DNA from: Avena insularis
Taxonomy: Eukaryota > Streptophyta > Magnoliopsida > Poales > Poaceae
Assembly (NCBI GenBank): GCA_023614405.1
Contig: CM042689.1
Location: forward strand, 326,654,305 to 326,718,304
Direction: 5' to 3'
DNA length: 64,000 nucleotides
The notes under the pieces were generated by a model. That model saw only the letters and a list, made by a program, of their open reading frames with translations. It was not told where the DNA came from and searched no databases. Position numbers and translations under genes: made by a program. Below, piece after piece: positions 24,800-35,968 of this stretch (position 1 is its first letter; every line of letters starts with the position of its first letter).

Positions 24800-25540
24800 C
24801 TAGGAGATTTTGTTGAAGTCCCTGTCGTAGCTATCTGACCTGGTAAAGCTTCCTGGGATGGTGATGACGCCCCTGGGTCTCGGCATCTTCAGTAGAAGGT
24901 ACGCGTAGTGCAGTACTTCTAGGAACCTTGTGAATGCCACACGCCCAAGGATGGCATGGTATTCTGAGGGCCAGTCCATCACTTCGAACTCAAGCCGCTC
25001 ATGCCTGAAGTTGTCGGGCTTGCCGAAGATGATGTCGAGCCATATTTTGACCAGGGGGTATATGCCCTTCCCTGGGACGATGTTGTGGAACGTCGTGTCC
25101 GATGCCTCTCGGTTGTATAGAGGGATCCACATAGCTGCGAGTGTGCTGGCGAACATCAGGTTGATGCCACTGCTACCGCCCATGAAGAAGCGACTCATCT
25201 CGAACCCTCCAATCTGAGCCTCGAGCACCAGGGCAGAGTGACCTAGGCGAGGTATCTGACACGGGTGATCCGAACGATCGAACGTGATGCATGACTTCGA
25301 GCCGCTAAGGTACTTAGGTATGGCTGGTGGAGAGGTCACGGCCAAGTTGACCTGGCGAGTGATCTTCTTCTGCACCCTGTTGGTTGGGCGTCCCTTTTGT
25401 ATCATCATAGACCCCAACGGTGGCGGGTATGCGTCTAACCCATTATTCTGCGCAGTCGCAGGTTGCATAGGTCCTTCGGGTGGTGGTGGTGGAGCCCCGT
25501 GGGCTACGCCTCTTGGAGCGGGGGCGAATCCTGGATTCAC
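24800..25540 (-). pseudogene. Gypsy C protease region, active-site Asp lost
   Basis: A 246-codon open stretch with LVLEAQIGGFEMSRFFMG then GSSGINLMFASTLAAM. In related plant gypsy elements this motif reads MDGGSGIN, with the aspartate catalytic. Here the aspartate is Gly, so protease activity is not expected. Upstream residues are Pro-rich (PPPPPEGPMQP), a linker from gag. Confidence 0.7.
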
Positions 25541-25549
25541 CGTCTGGCA

Positions 25550-27518
25550 TCACATCTGGGCGAAGCCCTCGTGGAGTTTCTGGAAACCCTTGCAGTCCTT
25601 GAGCATATGGCTAGACTTCCTCTTTCCATCCTGTTTGTCGATGTAAAAGTGGATGGTGCAGGGACCCAACAGTTTTTTGAATGCAGATGGCTCATCATCG
25701 CGGTTGCGGCGCTGCCATGTTTGGGTGGTCCTTCCACTGTCACGGTAGTTGCCACCGCGGTACCCGCTGTTGCGGTTGCCATCATTGCGGCGATCGGCGT
25801 AGCTAGCTACAACCATGTCGACCTCTTCGCGGTCGTCGTAGACGCGCGATCTTCTCTTTCCACGACGATCACACCTGCGACCAAAGTCATCTTCGTCATC
25901 CGAACATACTCGGTTGACGGCATCCTCGCCATCGGCCCAACCATTGGCGATGTCCATCAGGTGATCAATGGTTTTGGGTTGACGCGCCTAAGCTCCTCCT
26001 TGAATTCACGACGCCTGACACTGTCATTGAAGGCGTCGATTGCCCTCTCCTTAAAGATGTTTGCGATGGAGTTTTTATGATGGACCAGCGCAGTATATAC
26101 AAGCGGATGGACTCGTTGGACCACTGGCAGCATGTCCATAGCTCTTTGATTGAAGCTGGTCTCTTGCTGGTGCCCTTGAATGCGTATGAAGCTGTACGCC
26201 AGTTCTTCCCAGCTGCGGATGGAGCCGGAGGGGAGACTGCTGAGCCAAGTCCTGGCTGCGCCTATCAGCTACACCTGAAGGCACTGCATGGCAGTGTTTT
26301 TGCTTACGCCATGGAGTTTGACTAACGATAGGTGATCATCGAGCCAAGTCTTCGGCTCCTGTGCGCCGTCGAACTTCGGGTTGTCCAAAGGGAGTTTGAA
26401 GCTTTTCAGTATCCGTGATTGCCGTACGGCCCTGCTGAAGCACCTGGCGCCGCACGGGTCCCCGTCATCGTCATCGGACTCGGTTGAGAACGCGCGCTTG
26501 GCGCATGACTTGTCGATCTTGCGCTGTGGGAGCTCACTACGAGCATCGTAGTTGCTGCTCCTGTGCCATGGGCTGCGGCAACGTCGAGGCAGGTCATGCT
26601 CTTCCTCCTCGGATGAGGGTGTGCGGCTTCGAGTGAATTTTACCGCGGCCTTTTTCTTTAGCTCCGCGTGTGTTTTGTCGTGGAGCGCAACTCCGACGAG
26701 TCCATGTCGTGCAGGCGCGGCTTTATGGATCGCGTTCCTTGGTTCCCCTGTCGGTGGCGGGTTGGATGCAAGGTAGGTGGTGGCCGCCATGACCGCGGCT
26801 TGCGGCGTCTTGGGCATGATGTTGCCCTGGGAGTCTATCGTCATGAAGGACATGTCGAGTGCTTTGGTGGCCTCGCGTCGTGCCGCAGGGTCCATGCGCT
26901 CCAGGCGAGAGCGATACTTGCCACCATCGTAACCCTTCGAGGTAGAGCCGCCAGCAGAGAGCACAGCTCGCCGCATGCTCGATTGGTTAGTTGCTCGCCT
27001 AATCTTGTCGAGCGAGCTTTGCTGCTTGATCTGTCGATTGTGCTCCTCGGAGAGAAGCCAGTGATAGCCCATTAGCATGTCACGTGGGGCATCGATAGGT
27101 AAAGGGTGATTGCCTCGCACGGCGTCACGCACCTTATCCAATACTCGTCGGAGAGGTCGATCTTGTTGCGGAGACGGTTTATACCCTCAGTGCCTTGAGG
27201 TGCCCTATTCCTGTTGGGATCTGGCGGGGGTGCCCTGTTTCCTCCGTTCTCAGCCTAAGGGTTGGGAGGGGGATTCAGTGGCGGCTCGGTTCCATCATTG
27301 ACGTCGCCGTTATGAATGGCCACGCATAGGTAGTGCAGGGAGAGATCATTGCTCCCGCAGCTCTCAGATCCAGAACCATAGGCTCCTTCCTCCGTAGGAG
27401 GGTTGTAGAGGTCGGAGTTGCAGCTGCTGCTGTCATCCGAGTCGTCCGTCAGCGCCGACATGCGCAGGGCGTCGATTGGTGGGACCCATGATGCGGGCCT
27501 GGTTGCTGGGAGTGGCAC
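25550..27518 (-). pseudogene. Gypsy C gag, broken
   Basis: Capsid-like sequence with FKLPLDNPKFDGAQEPKTWLDDHL (split here by my reading at about 26300-26400) and a charged Arg/Asp-rich nucleocapsid-like end (25957-25550). The open segments are 27518-27255, 27141-26269, 26139-25957 and 25957-25550, separated by stops and shifts. The assignment rests on the PKFDG and PKTWLDDHL motifs of plant gypsy gag and on position before the protease. Confidence 0.7.
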
Positions 27519-27730
27519 CCGCTCTGGAAGGCGTAGGGTGTCGGTTTGCCCACCTAGAAGAAGAAGCTCCCGAACATCATCTCGAATCCGTCACCTACGG
27601 ACTCGAAATCTTCGTGGGTGGGCGGTGAAGTCGAAAGCGCCAAAGAGAAGGTGATTCTCCTTCACCGAGGAATCATAGATCACTCCGGATGGAACCGTCA
27701 CGACCTCACGATCAGCGTCCCCGGTTCCCA

Positions 27731-27744
27731 CAGATGGCGCCAAT
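27731..27744 (-). promoter_or_regulatory. Primer binding site of gypsy C
   Basis: The minus strand reads ATTGGCGCCATCTG directly after the LTR end (CCCTCATCA). TGGCGCC is a common primer-site core in Triticeae gypsy elements; I do not assign the tRNA. Confidence 0.7.
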
Positions 27745-28234
27745 TGATGAGGGTTCGACTCGTCAATGCCCATTGTTATGGACTTTGGTTTTGGAGAAGA
27801 TGGGGATGCTGGAGATCGCGAGACGGTTGACAGACACGCAGCAAGGGGACACGAGGTTTACCTAGGTTTAGGCCCTCGGAGGGAAAACCCTACTCCTGCT
27901 TGTCTATTCTTGATTACGGTGGAATCGAAGGTTACAGGGGTGTGCAGATGCTGTCTGACGTGAGATGTGTGTATGAGTTGAGAGAGCCTCCTCGACATGC
28001 CCTCCTGGCCTTTATATAGATAAGCCAGGTCCCGGGGGTAGGTCGAGTCGGTTACAAGTTAGGGTTCCACCCTTGAATAATCTATCTACAGTCTGGCCGT
28101 GTTCTCCAAGGAGTCGAACTTCTATTGGGCTTGGGCCACCCGGAGTCTTCTTGGACAGTAAGTCTTTATGTGGGCCTTCCCTGGGCTGAACCGGGTGTAC
28201 CAATGTGAGGCACCCGTGGGGTATATCCATGTCA
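27745..28234 (-). repeat. 5' LTR of gypsy C (about 490 bp)
   Basis: The minus strand starts TGACATGGATATACCCC at 28234 and ends CCCTCATCA at 27745. The right boundary was set by the TG start and by the change to the gene-like sequence at 28248; no second LTR is visible to confirm it. It contains TTTATATAG (about 28012-28020). Confidence 0.65.
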
Positions 28235-28247
28235 ACCGTACTTCCCC

Positions 28248-29316
28248 ATGGTCGAGCGGTCCCCCGACGATCCCGCGGCTGCGAACGGCTTCGCCCGCCA
28301 CACTCTCCAGCCATGGGAGGCCCGCATGCTACACGACGCGGGCTACATGGTGACACCCGACGTTTGCCTCCCTCCCGACTGGAAGCTCAACGCCAGCGGG
28401 ATCCCAATTCCACCGGTGCCGAAGGACGAAGAGATCGTCGAATAGATCCAGGCGGCCATCGCCGACATGGAAGACCCGGATCTCGCCGAGGATCTGGGCA
28501 ATCTGCTCTTTTGGGAGCAGTTCTTCGCCGACCGGCAGCTCTAGGATCTCGACCGCCACGAGGGGCCGCCGGGGTCGCCGCCGAAGCAGAACAACGCGGC
28601 GTCGCGCCGCCGCCGGTTGAGTGAACACTTGTCGCCGTGCTGGAGCACATCCACGCCGGCAACAATCCACGCCTCAGGTTCCCCCGAAACCCGACACTGG
28701 TGTCAAGGGCGAGGGCCCATCCTCCGGCCAACTGGTTGTCGAGGAGGATGGCCAGCCTCTCCTCCTCCTTCGCAGCCTCGGCGTCCCGTTCCTCCGGTTC
28801 CACGTCGGCGATCTCGCCGCCACTTCGGCCGATCAAGCGCGAGCCGGAGACGCCAGTTCGCTCGCCGCCGAGGACAAGGACACATGGCATCGTCATCAAC
28901 GAGCCGTGCACGCCCTTGCCGCCCACTGGGCATCTACGGCTTCGCCAGCCGAAGTCGACCGATTGGGTGGTGCCCGTCGACGAGGACGCCTTCGCCATGA
29001 AGATGGCGATGGAGCAGTCCCTCCGCGATGCCACGCCCCCGCTGATGGAGCCCTCATTGTTGGACATCCTCGCCTGGTCCAAGCGGTGAGAGACGGCGCC
29101 TCCGCATCCAGCGCCCGGAGAAGCAGGCGAGCGCCAGTTCGGCAGCGTGCTTCGCCTACCGAGCGTCCGCTGTCGTCCTCGACGACGACGAGAGGCCCTC
29201 CGTCGACCACGAGGTGCGACGACGATGGCCAGGGAAGCTCCCGCCCGCCGAGCGACGACGACGGCGGCAAGGCCGATCCAGGTTACACGTCCTTCTGCGG
29301 CAACCTCGGCATGTAG
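28248..29316 (+). pseudogene. Broken copy of a transposon-associated repeated grass gene family
   Basis: The first frame, 28248-28442, starts MVERSPDDPAAANGFARHTL and hits a TAG at 28443-28445. It continues past a second TAG near 28542 (AIADMEDPDLAEDLGN ... FWEQFFADRQL). The next part, in another frame at 28637-29089, has HAGNNPRLRFPRNP and IKREPETPV with GIVINEP. The end, in a third frame, reads DDDGGKADPGYTSFCGNLGM. This order, acidic/Pro-rich with KPEP-like repeats and an ending of DGGDYTxFYxxLGM type, matches a multi-copy hypothetical protein family that I know from wheat-like genomes. Function is unknown. At least two stops and two frameshifts make it a pseudogene. The gypsy C LTR ends only 13 bp upstream of the start, so its promoter is gone. 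Confidence 0.6.
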
Positions 29317-29789
29317 AAGCGGCGGCGACATTGGCGACGACCTTTTTTATATTTTTTAGTTTATTATCTAGCCTAATGTAGTTTAAATTTGGGTGTTCTC
29401 CCGAGTTCAATGTAATCCGCCTATATTCGCCTTTAATTAATAAAATCCGTCTAAATTTGCCAATTCGACTGAATTTTAGCCAAACTCGAAAACTCGGTCT
29501 TGGAACGCAAGCGAGAAACTCGGCGTTTTCAGGCCGAAAATGAGTTTCGTCTGGCCTAAAAATAGGTTTGGATTTTGGACCCGCGAATACCCAACGAAGT
29601 GGGAATGCTTTAAGACTAAATAGTTAACTGGATACATATAAATTTAGATAAAATTGAATCAACCGATAAATCGGAGAGAGTAAGATTATTAAGGAAAACG
29701 GTGAGGTGGGGTTCCGTGGGGTTGCATTGCATGAGCTCCCGCCCAAAAAGAAAATGTCAAATTCCTCTATTCAATTCTAGCCTTCCGGC
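29317..29789. other. Spacer upstream of the PPR gene
   Basis: Starts with the AT-rich 3' flank of the pseudogene (polyadenylation-like AATAAA at about 29439) and leads to the PPR gene. No other gene is seen. The promoter of the PPR gene should lie here, but I see no clear TATA box. Confidence 0.5.
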
Positions 29790-31532
29790 ATGGATTCCCA
29801 GCACCGCTCGCCGGAATACAGCGCCCTCCTCCTCGCTGGCCCTCGCGCCGGCCCTCTGAAGCAAGCCCACGCGCGCCTCGTCGTCGCCGGCTACGGCCAC
29901 TCCCTCCCTCTCATCACCAAGCTGGCCACGCTCGCCGTCGCAGCCGGCGCCGCTCCCTACGCGCACCTCGTCGCCACCTCCCACCCTGCACCTGATCCCT
30001 TCCTCTTCTCTTCCCTCACGCGTGCGGCGGCGCGCCACAGCCTCCCCGTCGCCGCTCTTGCGTTCTACCGCTGCCTCCTCTCCGCCGCCCTCCCCTTCTC
30101 CAGCTTCACCTTCACCGCTGTCGCCAAGGCCTGTGCCGACCTGTCCGCCCTCCGAACCGGAAAGGCCATCCACGCGCACTCCATCCTCCTCGGATTTGGA
30201 TCCGATCGTTTCGTGCTGACGGCGCTTGTCGTGCTCTACTCCAAATGCGGCCAACTACCCGTTGCACGCAAGCTGTTCGATGCAATTCGTGATAGAAGCG
30301 TGGTCGCTTGGAACGCGATGATTTCTGGGTACGAGCAGAATGGGCTTGCCGAGCGCGGGATTGAGGTGTATAAGGAGATGCTGGTGGCCAAGGCGGTGCC
30401 TGATTCCATGACATTTGTAGCCACACTCTCTGCTTGTGCACAGGCTGGTGCACTGGACTTGGGACGTGAAGTGGAGAGACGCATTGTTTCTGAAAGAATG
30501 GACATGAGTGTGTTTCTTGGCTCAGCTCTCGTGAACATGTATGCCAGGTGTGGTGTTGTGGACAAAGCTCGCAAATGGTTCGACATGCTCCAGGAGCGGA
30601 ACGTGGTTACATGGACTTCCATGATCGCTGGATATGGAATGCACGGCCACGGTCATGAGGCGATCAAGATGTTCCATGTGATGAGACGCGAGGGGCCGCT
30701 ACCCAACCATGTCACCTTTATTGCTGTTCTGACTGCATGTGCACACGCTGGTTTAGTTATGGAGGGCCGGGATGCTTTTGCTTGCATGAAGAGGGTCTAT
30801 GGACTGGTCCCTCGTGTCGAGCACTATTGTTCTATGGTTGATATGTTTGGAAGGGCTGGACTTCTTGATGAAGCAATGCAATTTATACACGATTATATGC
30901 CTGGAGAGCCAGGACCTGAAGTTTGGACAGCAATACTTGGGGCATGCAAGATGCACAAGAATTTCAATCTTGGGGTGGAGGTGGCTGAGCGATTGATTGC
31001 TCTGGAGCCTGATAATCCATCCTACCATGTTCTGCTTTCTAATATATATGCTCTGTCCGGTAAAATGAACCATGTCGAGAAGGTGAGGAATACCATGATC
31101 AACAGAAGATTGAAGAAGCAGGTAGGGTTCAGCTTGATTGAGCTAGGAGGTACTTCCCATTTATTTCGCGTGGGAGAAAAGTCTCATCGGCAAACTAGAG
31201 AAATTTACCAGTACTTGGAGGAACTGATACACAGGATTACTGCTGCTGGCTACATGCCTGAAACCGAGTCAGTGCTGCATGAGTTAGAAGAAGAGGAGAG
31301 GGAGGGTGCACTTAGATACCACAGTGAAAAACTGGCAGTAGCATATGGGCTCATGATGAGTGCTGGGAGCTCGTCTCCCATCAGAGTAATAAAAAACCTC
31401 CGGATATGCGAGGATTGCCATCTCGCCATCAAGTTTATATCAGCTGTGGAGAAACGAGAGATCGTTGTCAGGGATAAGCACCGTTTTCACCATTTTAAAG
31501 ATGGCAAGTGTTCATGTCTGGAATATTGGTGA
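29790..31532 (+). CDS. PPR protein, PLS class with E/E+ and DYW-type domain
   Basis: An intact intronless gene of 580 codons. Tandem pentatricopeptide repeats fill residues of about 35-420 (for example VVAWNAMISGYEQNGLAE, VVTWTSMIAGYGMHGHG), followed by E and E+ motifs (ALEPDNPSYHVLLSNIYA) and a DYW deaminase-like domain from about 486 to the end. Zinc ligands of the deaminase are visible: HSE at 511-513 and CEDC at 540-543. A second site has HRFHHF with CSC at 574-576. The last three residues are EYW rather than DYW. Such proteins bind organelle RNA and direct C-to-U editing in mitochondria or chloroplasts. From memory, the sequence closely resembles the Arabidopsis protein At2g33760 and is a probable ortholog. 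The start was chosen because MDSQ...SPEYSALLLAGPR aligns with that protein's N-terminus. GC content is high in the first 400 bases, as is usual in grass genes. The target RNA is unknown. Confidence 0.92.
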   Translation: MDSQHRSPEYSALLLAGPRAGPLKQAHARLVVAGYGHSLPLITKLATLAVAAGAAPYAHLVATSHPAPDPFLFSSLTRAAARHSLPVAALAFYRCLLSAALPFSSFTFTAVAKACADLSALRTGKAIHAHSILLGFGSDRFVLTALVVLYSKCGQLPVARKLFDAIRDRSVVAWNAMISGYEQNGLAERGIEVYKEMLVAKAVPDSMTFVATLSACAQAGALDLGREVERRIVSERMDMSVFLGSALVNMYARCGVVDKARKWFDMLQERNVVTWTSMIAGYGMHGHGHEAIKMFHVMRREGPLPNHVTFIAVLTACAHAGLVMEGRDAFACMKRVYGLVPRVEHYCSMVDMFGRAGLLDEAMQFIHDYMPGEPGPEVWTAILGACKMHKNFNLGVEVAERLIALEPDNPSYHVLLSNIYALSGKMNHVEKVRNTMINRRLKKQVGFSLIELGGTSHLFRVGEKSHRQTREIYQYLEELIHRITAAGYMPETESVLHELEEEEREGALRYHSEKLAVAYGLMMSAGSSSPIRVIKNLRICEDCHLAIKFISAVEKREIVVRDKHRFHHFKDGKCSCLEYW

Positions 31533-34247
31533 CAAGCTCTCATATGTTGTTAGGTACACTTGCCTGGTATTAATAGTCATTGACAAAATAGTTTCTTGGG
31601 ATTAAACAACTACATTCGCATCCACTGCCTGTCCAGGAATTATGCCATCAGCTCTTCAGAGTAGTCACTTCAAGCAGTGGGTATTTTTTTTTGTGATACA
31701 AGGTCCTGATGTTGCATCAAAAGTCAAATACTTGCTTCCATCCATTTCGTTGTCTGATATGCCTAATGTTTCCCATTTTGCTGATCATCCACAATTCCAT
31801 CAACCTGCATATATTAAGACTCCCAAGAAATTCTCCTGCGTCAGGATGTTGAGAGATGAAAAACCATGAAGAGTGAGGTACAATTCATGCATCCAAGTCT
31901 ACCTTTTGTTATTCGATCGGACTTGTGCTTTGGATAATCTGTCTCCAGTCTCCAGTAGTGCCTGCACAAAGAACAGATGAAGTCTAAAGCCAGTATTCGG
32001 ATACGGATCCATCTGTCTGATCCATGCAGCAGATTGATTACATGATGTGCATCTTCTATGTCAATACATATTCTTGCTTTCTTGTGCTCGGAGTTAATTA
32101 TGTGTCTGACTCATTGCGTGTGCGATTTATTGCGTGAAAGCTCTTCTTCCCTGTCCTGCTGTCTGTGGATAATCGACTGTATTTGAAGTACTGCTCCACA
32201 GTTTCACACATCAGTGAATGGTGCAGGGTGACTGGCGCCCATTAAGGTACGTGTGTAAGTTTTCTGATTGATTTCAACTGCTAAACAGCCAAGATTAGAG
32301 GGTTATTATTGAGTTCAGTGTCCTGAACTTAGTATTCTGTTGTGGAATAATGAGCAAAATACTTTTGAGCGTGGCCTTGCTTTGTCATTGTCGTTCAGAA
32401 AGTACAATATCCTTGATTCCTTGTCACTTGCAAGCCAACTTTCATCAGACCACACCATGGGCACCACCTCACCAGCATCAACATGGTCCCCGATGTATAA
32501 TTGGGGGAGAACCAGAGGCCCAGGAATTTGCGTGCGTTGCCGTTGGAGCCGTAAAGTGTAACTGTCGTGCTATGAGGCTCGGAGGCGTTTGTTGTTTCCG
32601 GTGGCACCGCGGGCGGATAGTGCGGCTGACGTGTAAAGGGTTAAACTGGAACTGAAGTTTGAGCCGTGTCGACACGGCTTTGCACAATCCTTCCGGAGTT
32701 CCGACTTCATGTTGGATGGGTTTGGCTTGATTTGGCTACCAGATTGTAAGAAGCATCGTTTTATTGATTTCAAAATCTGACCTGGATGGTATTGAATTAA
32801 TTTGTACCTCAAGTTGCCTTTTCTGCTAGCAGTTCCTACAACATTAGGTCTATACCATTTAAGAGCTCATATAGTCCTAGTTTTTGATTCCTTCAAATAT
32901 TGAAAAATTTAAGTGTGCAAATAACATAAAAATCACTTGGAAGTCAACTTTAGGCATGTACAAGAACACGTGGAAGATCAATCACTAAAATCGTCCTCCC
33001 TTATAATGGTGGCTTGCAGCTTCAGTTGATAGCTTGAGGCATGTAAAAGTTATGTATGCAGCCCAAGTTGCAGATTCAGTCGGTAACTTTTAATTGTGCT
33101 AAATGTGTATTTTGCTCTGTGATGACCAATGCTGAAGTAATCTTCGACTTCTTCCCTGCTATTGATCATACCATAATCGATACCTCTTTATGGTATGCTG
33201 ATTTGTGAGACGCTGCCTTTTCTGTTCTATGAATGGGGATACTGTACGCCATAGCAGCGAGAAGAATAGGATTGGTCTGGTATCACCGGCAAAAGTGCTT
33301 CAGCGTGGTAACTTGCCGCGTCGTGAATTTGAAGACATGCTGTTGTTTTGTAGTACTATATAAAACTTGGTTTTGGGTGTTCAGTTGGTAGTGAAAAAAC
33401 CTGACGTTTCGTGGATGTAATGGCTGATCTAGGTTGATAGCCTTGTCTGGAGTTTCTTCTATAATCTGGTATGTTTGTCATGTCTCCGTTCGTGGAGAGC
33501 TGGTGATGATAGCTAGGTGCTAGTTTAAACGGTATGTTCAGGTTCTTTTAAAGTTCTGTTTCTGTTTGCTTTTGCCCCAGGGGTTGTTGTCTCAAAGACT
33601 CTGTTCCGTTATCATCGGATAGTGGAATCCAGAGCTTGTAGCTTCGTATGGAAAATAATAATAATAAAGTGCTCTTTATTTGTACGGTAGTACATGTATT
33701 GTGAATTGTGATCAGTCTATTTTTTTTCACTTTGACTGGAGGGACTCTGCTGTTGGTTTCAACATCCAAACATACCCCCACAGCGAAGCGCTCCCTCTAG
33801 TTCGAATCTGAATGTGGAAAAGTGGAGTAAGTTAAAACACGTGTTCGAGTCATCCACCAAACTACTCTTGGAATGAAGATAAAAGATTCTATCGTTTCAG
33901 ATTTAGACTCAGTTTACATGCTTTGCTTGCTTTTATAACCTGCTGGCTGATGCTGGAAATTAGCTCGGAAAGTAGACAAGTGCGGGCCAAACAACACTAA
34001 AATAGGCAAAGCGGGTGAAGCAACCAGGATTACGATAAATCCAACGCAATGTCAAGCTCAACCTTAAATATCAATAGGACAATAGCTTGTGTTTTCGATC
34101 CTTACTCCTTTTGCTAAACAACATTGTCGTGCTCATATGGTCTATGGTTATTTTCAACTATGGTTATTTTCAACGCAGGTAGTTGACTTCTTTTTGAAAT
34201 GAAAGCGGTGGAGCAAACCTCCACAGCAAGTTTGTTACACTACTACT
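31533..34247. other. Intergenic, 3' flank of the PPR gene
   Basis: AT-rich sequence without a supportable gene. The first few hundred bases are probably 3' UTR. Open frames here (for example 31642-31869, 32350-32655) are short and unlike known proteins. Confidence 0.6.
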
Positions 34248-34400
34248 TCCTCCGTTTCAAAATATAAGATGTTTTAGGTTTGTAAAAAAAATGAATCTAG
34301 ACTTATTTTAGTGTATAGATTCATTCTAAACCTGAGTGAACCTGCATACTAAAAGTAGTCTAGATACATTTATCTCACAAAGTTGTACTACTTTTAAACA
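34248..34400. mobile_element. Stowaway-like MITE, one end intact
   Basis: Begins CTTCCTCCGTTTCAAAATAT after TA and contains the family core TCTAGACTTATTTTAGTGTATAGATTC in degenerate form. The matching right terminal repeat is missing, so the end is approximate. Confidence 0.65.
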
Positions 34401-35230
34401 ATATAAGAACCAAATGCACTTGAATCAGGTTAGCTAGGTTTATACATTCATTTCCACAATCAAGTGAGTTGAGCTAACTTTTTAAATGCCACTTGGTTGA
34501 CCCCACAATGCGCATGCCACCCCATGCCGTTTGGCTTATCAACCATTTTGGGGGGAAAATTGTTACCTTTCCTCATCCGTCCTCTCCATTCTCTACCTGT
34601 AGACCCTGCCATGTCATCGTGCTGCCATGTCCACTTTCAAATTGGTCCAAGACAGACCTTGGAGGATCGTCAGGCTCCACCATGGTTCACTCGTGCCACT
34701 AGAGAAAGTAGGGGGTTGTGTTTTATGGACCTTTCCGTCCTTTTGGTGGCACTTGGCACTTTCCGATGGTATAAACATGAGGTTTTGATTTGGGAACTTA
34801 AGTCATGACGTAAAATTTGAGAGGTTTGGTTTCAAAACTGGTTGGAATGCGAGCTTGTCTTTTTGTAACTTTTATTTTAAAAAATCTTTTTTCGAGAGTT
34901 GGAGATTAGATCGGTAAAAGTTGTCATTTATTCCTCTTGGAGTTCATCACGTATTCGTTGTAAGTGCACACATATAGGGGCGGACCGACCACCCTTTTAG
35001 CCAGGGCCGTCGCCTGGGGGCTTGTCGAAGCGCGATGCCTTTTGACTTTTTATAGCGATTTTGTTTTAAAAAATGACGTCTTAGACATGTTTGTCTAGGC
35101 TTTCAGAATCTTCTGATTTGTGAAAAGTTCATGTCACATTTTTAAATGATTAAATCCATATCTTTGTTTGGAGTTTAGAGAAGATGTGGAAGGAGGGGAG
35201 AGCAATGTGTTGTTGGGGACAACTTGGATA
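34401..35230. other. Intergenic, possible hAT remnant
   Basis: No gene seen. At about 35003-35025 there is CAGGGCCGTCGCCTGGGGGC, reminiscent of the hAT end at 56162 but without a partner, so it is recorded only as a possible relic. Confidence 0.4.
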
Positions 35231-35732
35231 CGTTGGATTATTAGGCATAATTTCCATTATTAATTTTAGAATATAAATCATGACAACAACAGCTACAATC
35301 ACGTGAACCTCTAACATACTAGATGTATTGATCAACATGAACAGTAGCAGATTATACACACTAACAGCCATAGTAAAACAACAGATCTGTTGATGGTGTA
35401 CGTACTGATCGGTTGTCGATGTAGTCGTCGTTGGTGCAGTAGCCTGTCGAAGAAGTCGGCGTTGAAGACGACGCGCACGAGATCCGGCTTGACGACCGGA
35501 AAGACGCGTTGTGATGACGAACTTGAGCAGTCACGCGGAGCGCTTTTTAAAAACCTTATTCGCCCTCTTCCGTACAGGATCGCAAAGGCAAGTGGTTCCG
35601 GAGACCTGCTCTCCCGACCGCCGGTGCACGCCGACAAGCGGGATGGAGTAGACTATGGTGGCGGCGCAAGCAGAGAGGATGACAAAACCCTAGATTGGTT
35701 TGGTGTCGTACGTTGTGGAAGCCGCACATACG

Positions 35733-35740
35733 TTTATATA
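35733..35740 (-). promoter_or_regulatory. TATA box in copia D LTR
   Basis: The minus strand reads TATATAAA, about 530 bp into the LTR, placed like LTR core promoters. Confidence 0.5.
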
Positions 35741-35942
35741 GAGCGGCTCGAAAATCCCGTACAGGACACGAAGTGGACCAAGCCCATGTCGCGCATGTTT
35801 GGGTCGGTTACAGATAGCCCAACGATCCGGGAGCGAACCGAAACCGCTAACTGTTGACACGTCTATCTAACCGCACACATTTTCCTGAGCAGCAAAATAA
35901 AGCTCGGCTTGGCGAGATTACCGCAACCCGCAGCGCGCGCGT

Positions 35943-35968
35943 CGTGACGTGACGTGACGTGACGTGAC
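35943..35968. repeat. GACGT pentanucleotide microsatellite
   Basis: Five consecutive TGACG units in the copia D LTR. Confidence 0.9.

Larger units (their letters stand above)
12443..28234 (-). mobile_element. Ty3-gypsy element C, interrupted by copia A and copia B
   Basis: Minus-strand gypsy element. From right to left: 5' LTR (27745-28234), primer binding site, gag (about 27518-25550), protease (25540-24800), reverse transcriptase (24550-24093 continuing at 15776-15431), RNase H (about 15400-14590), integrase (about 14500-13369) and 3' noncoding sequence to 12443. Copia B splits the reverse transcriptase. The 3' LTR is not in the window; it should lie beyond copia A on the left. Many stops and frameshifts and a lost protease aspartate show it is inactive. 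It is the oldest host in this block. Confidence 0.85.

Noticed and set aside
28387..29331. Long minus-strand open frame of 314 codons over the pseudogene
   Set aside because: It is a GC-driven shadow of the plus-strand degenerate family; no recognisable motifs in that frame.
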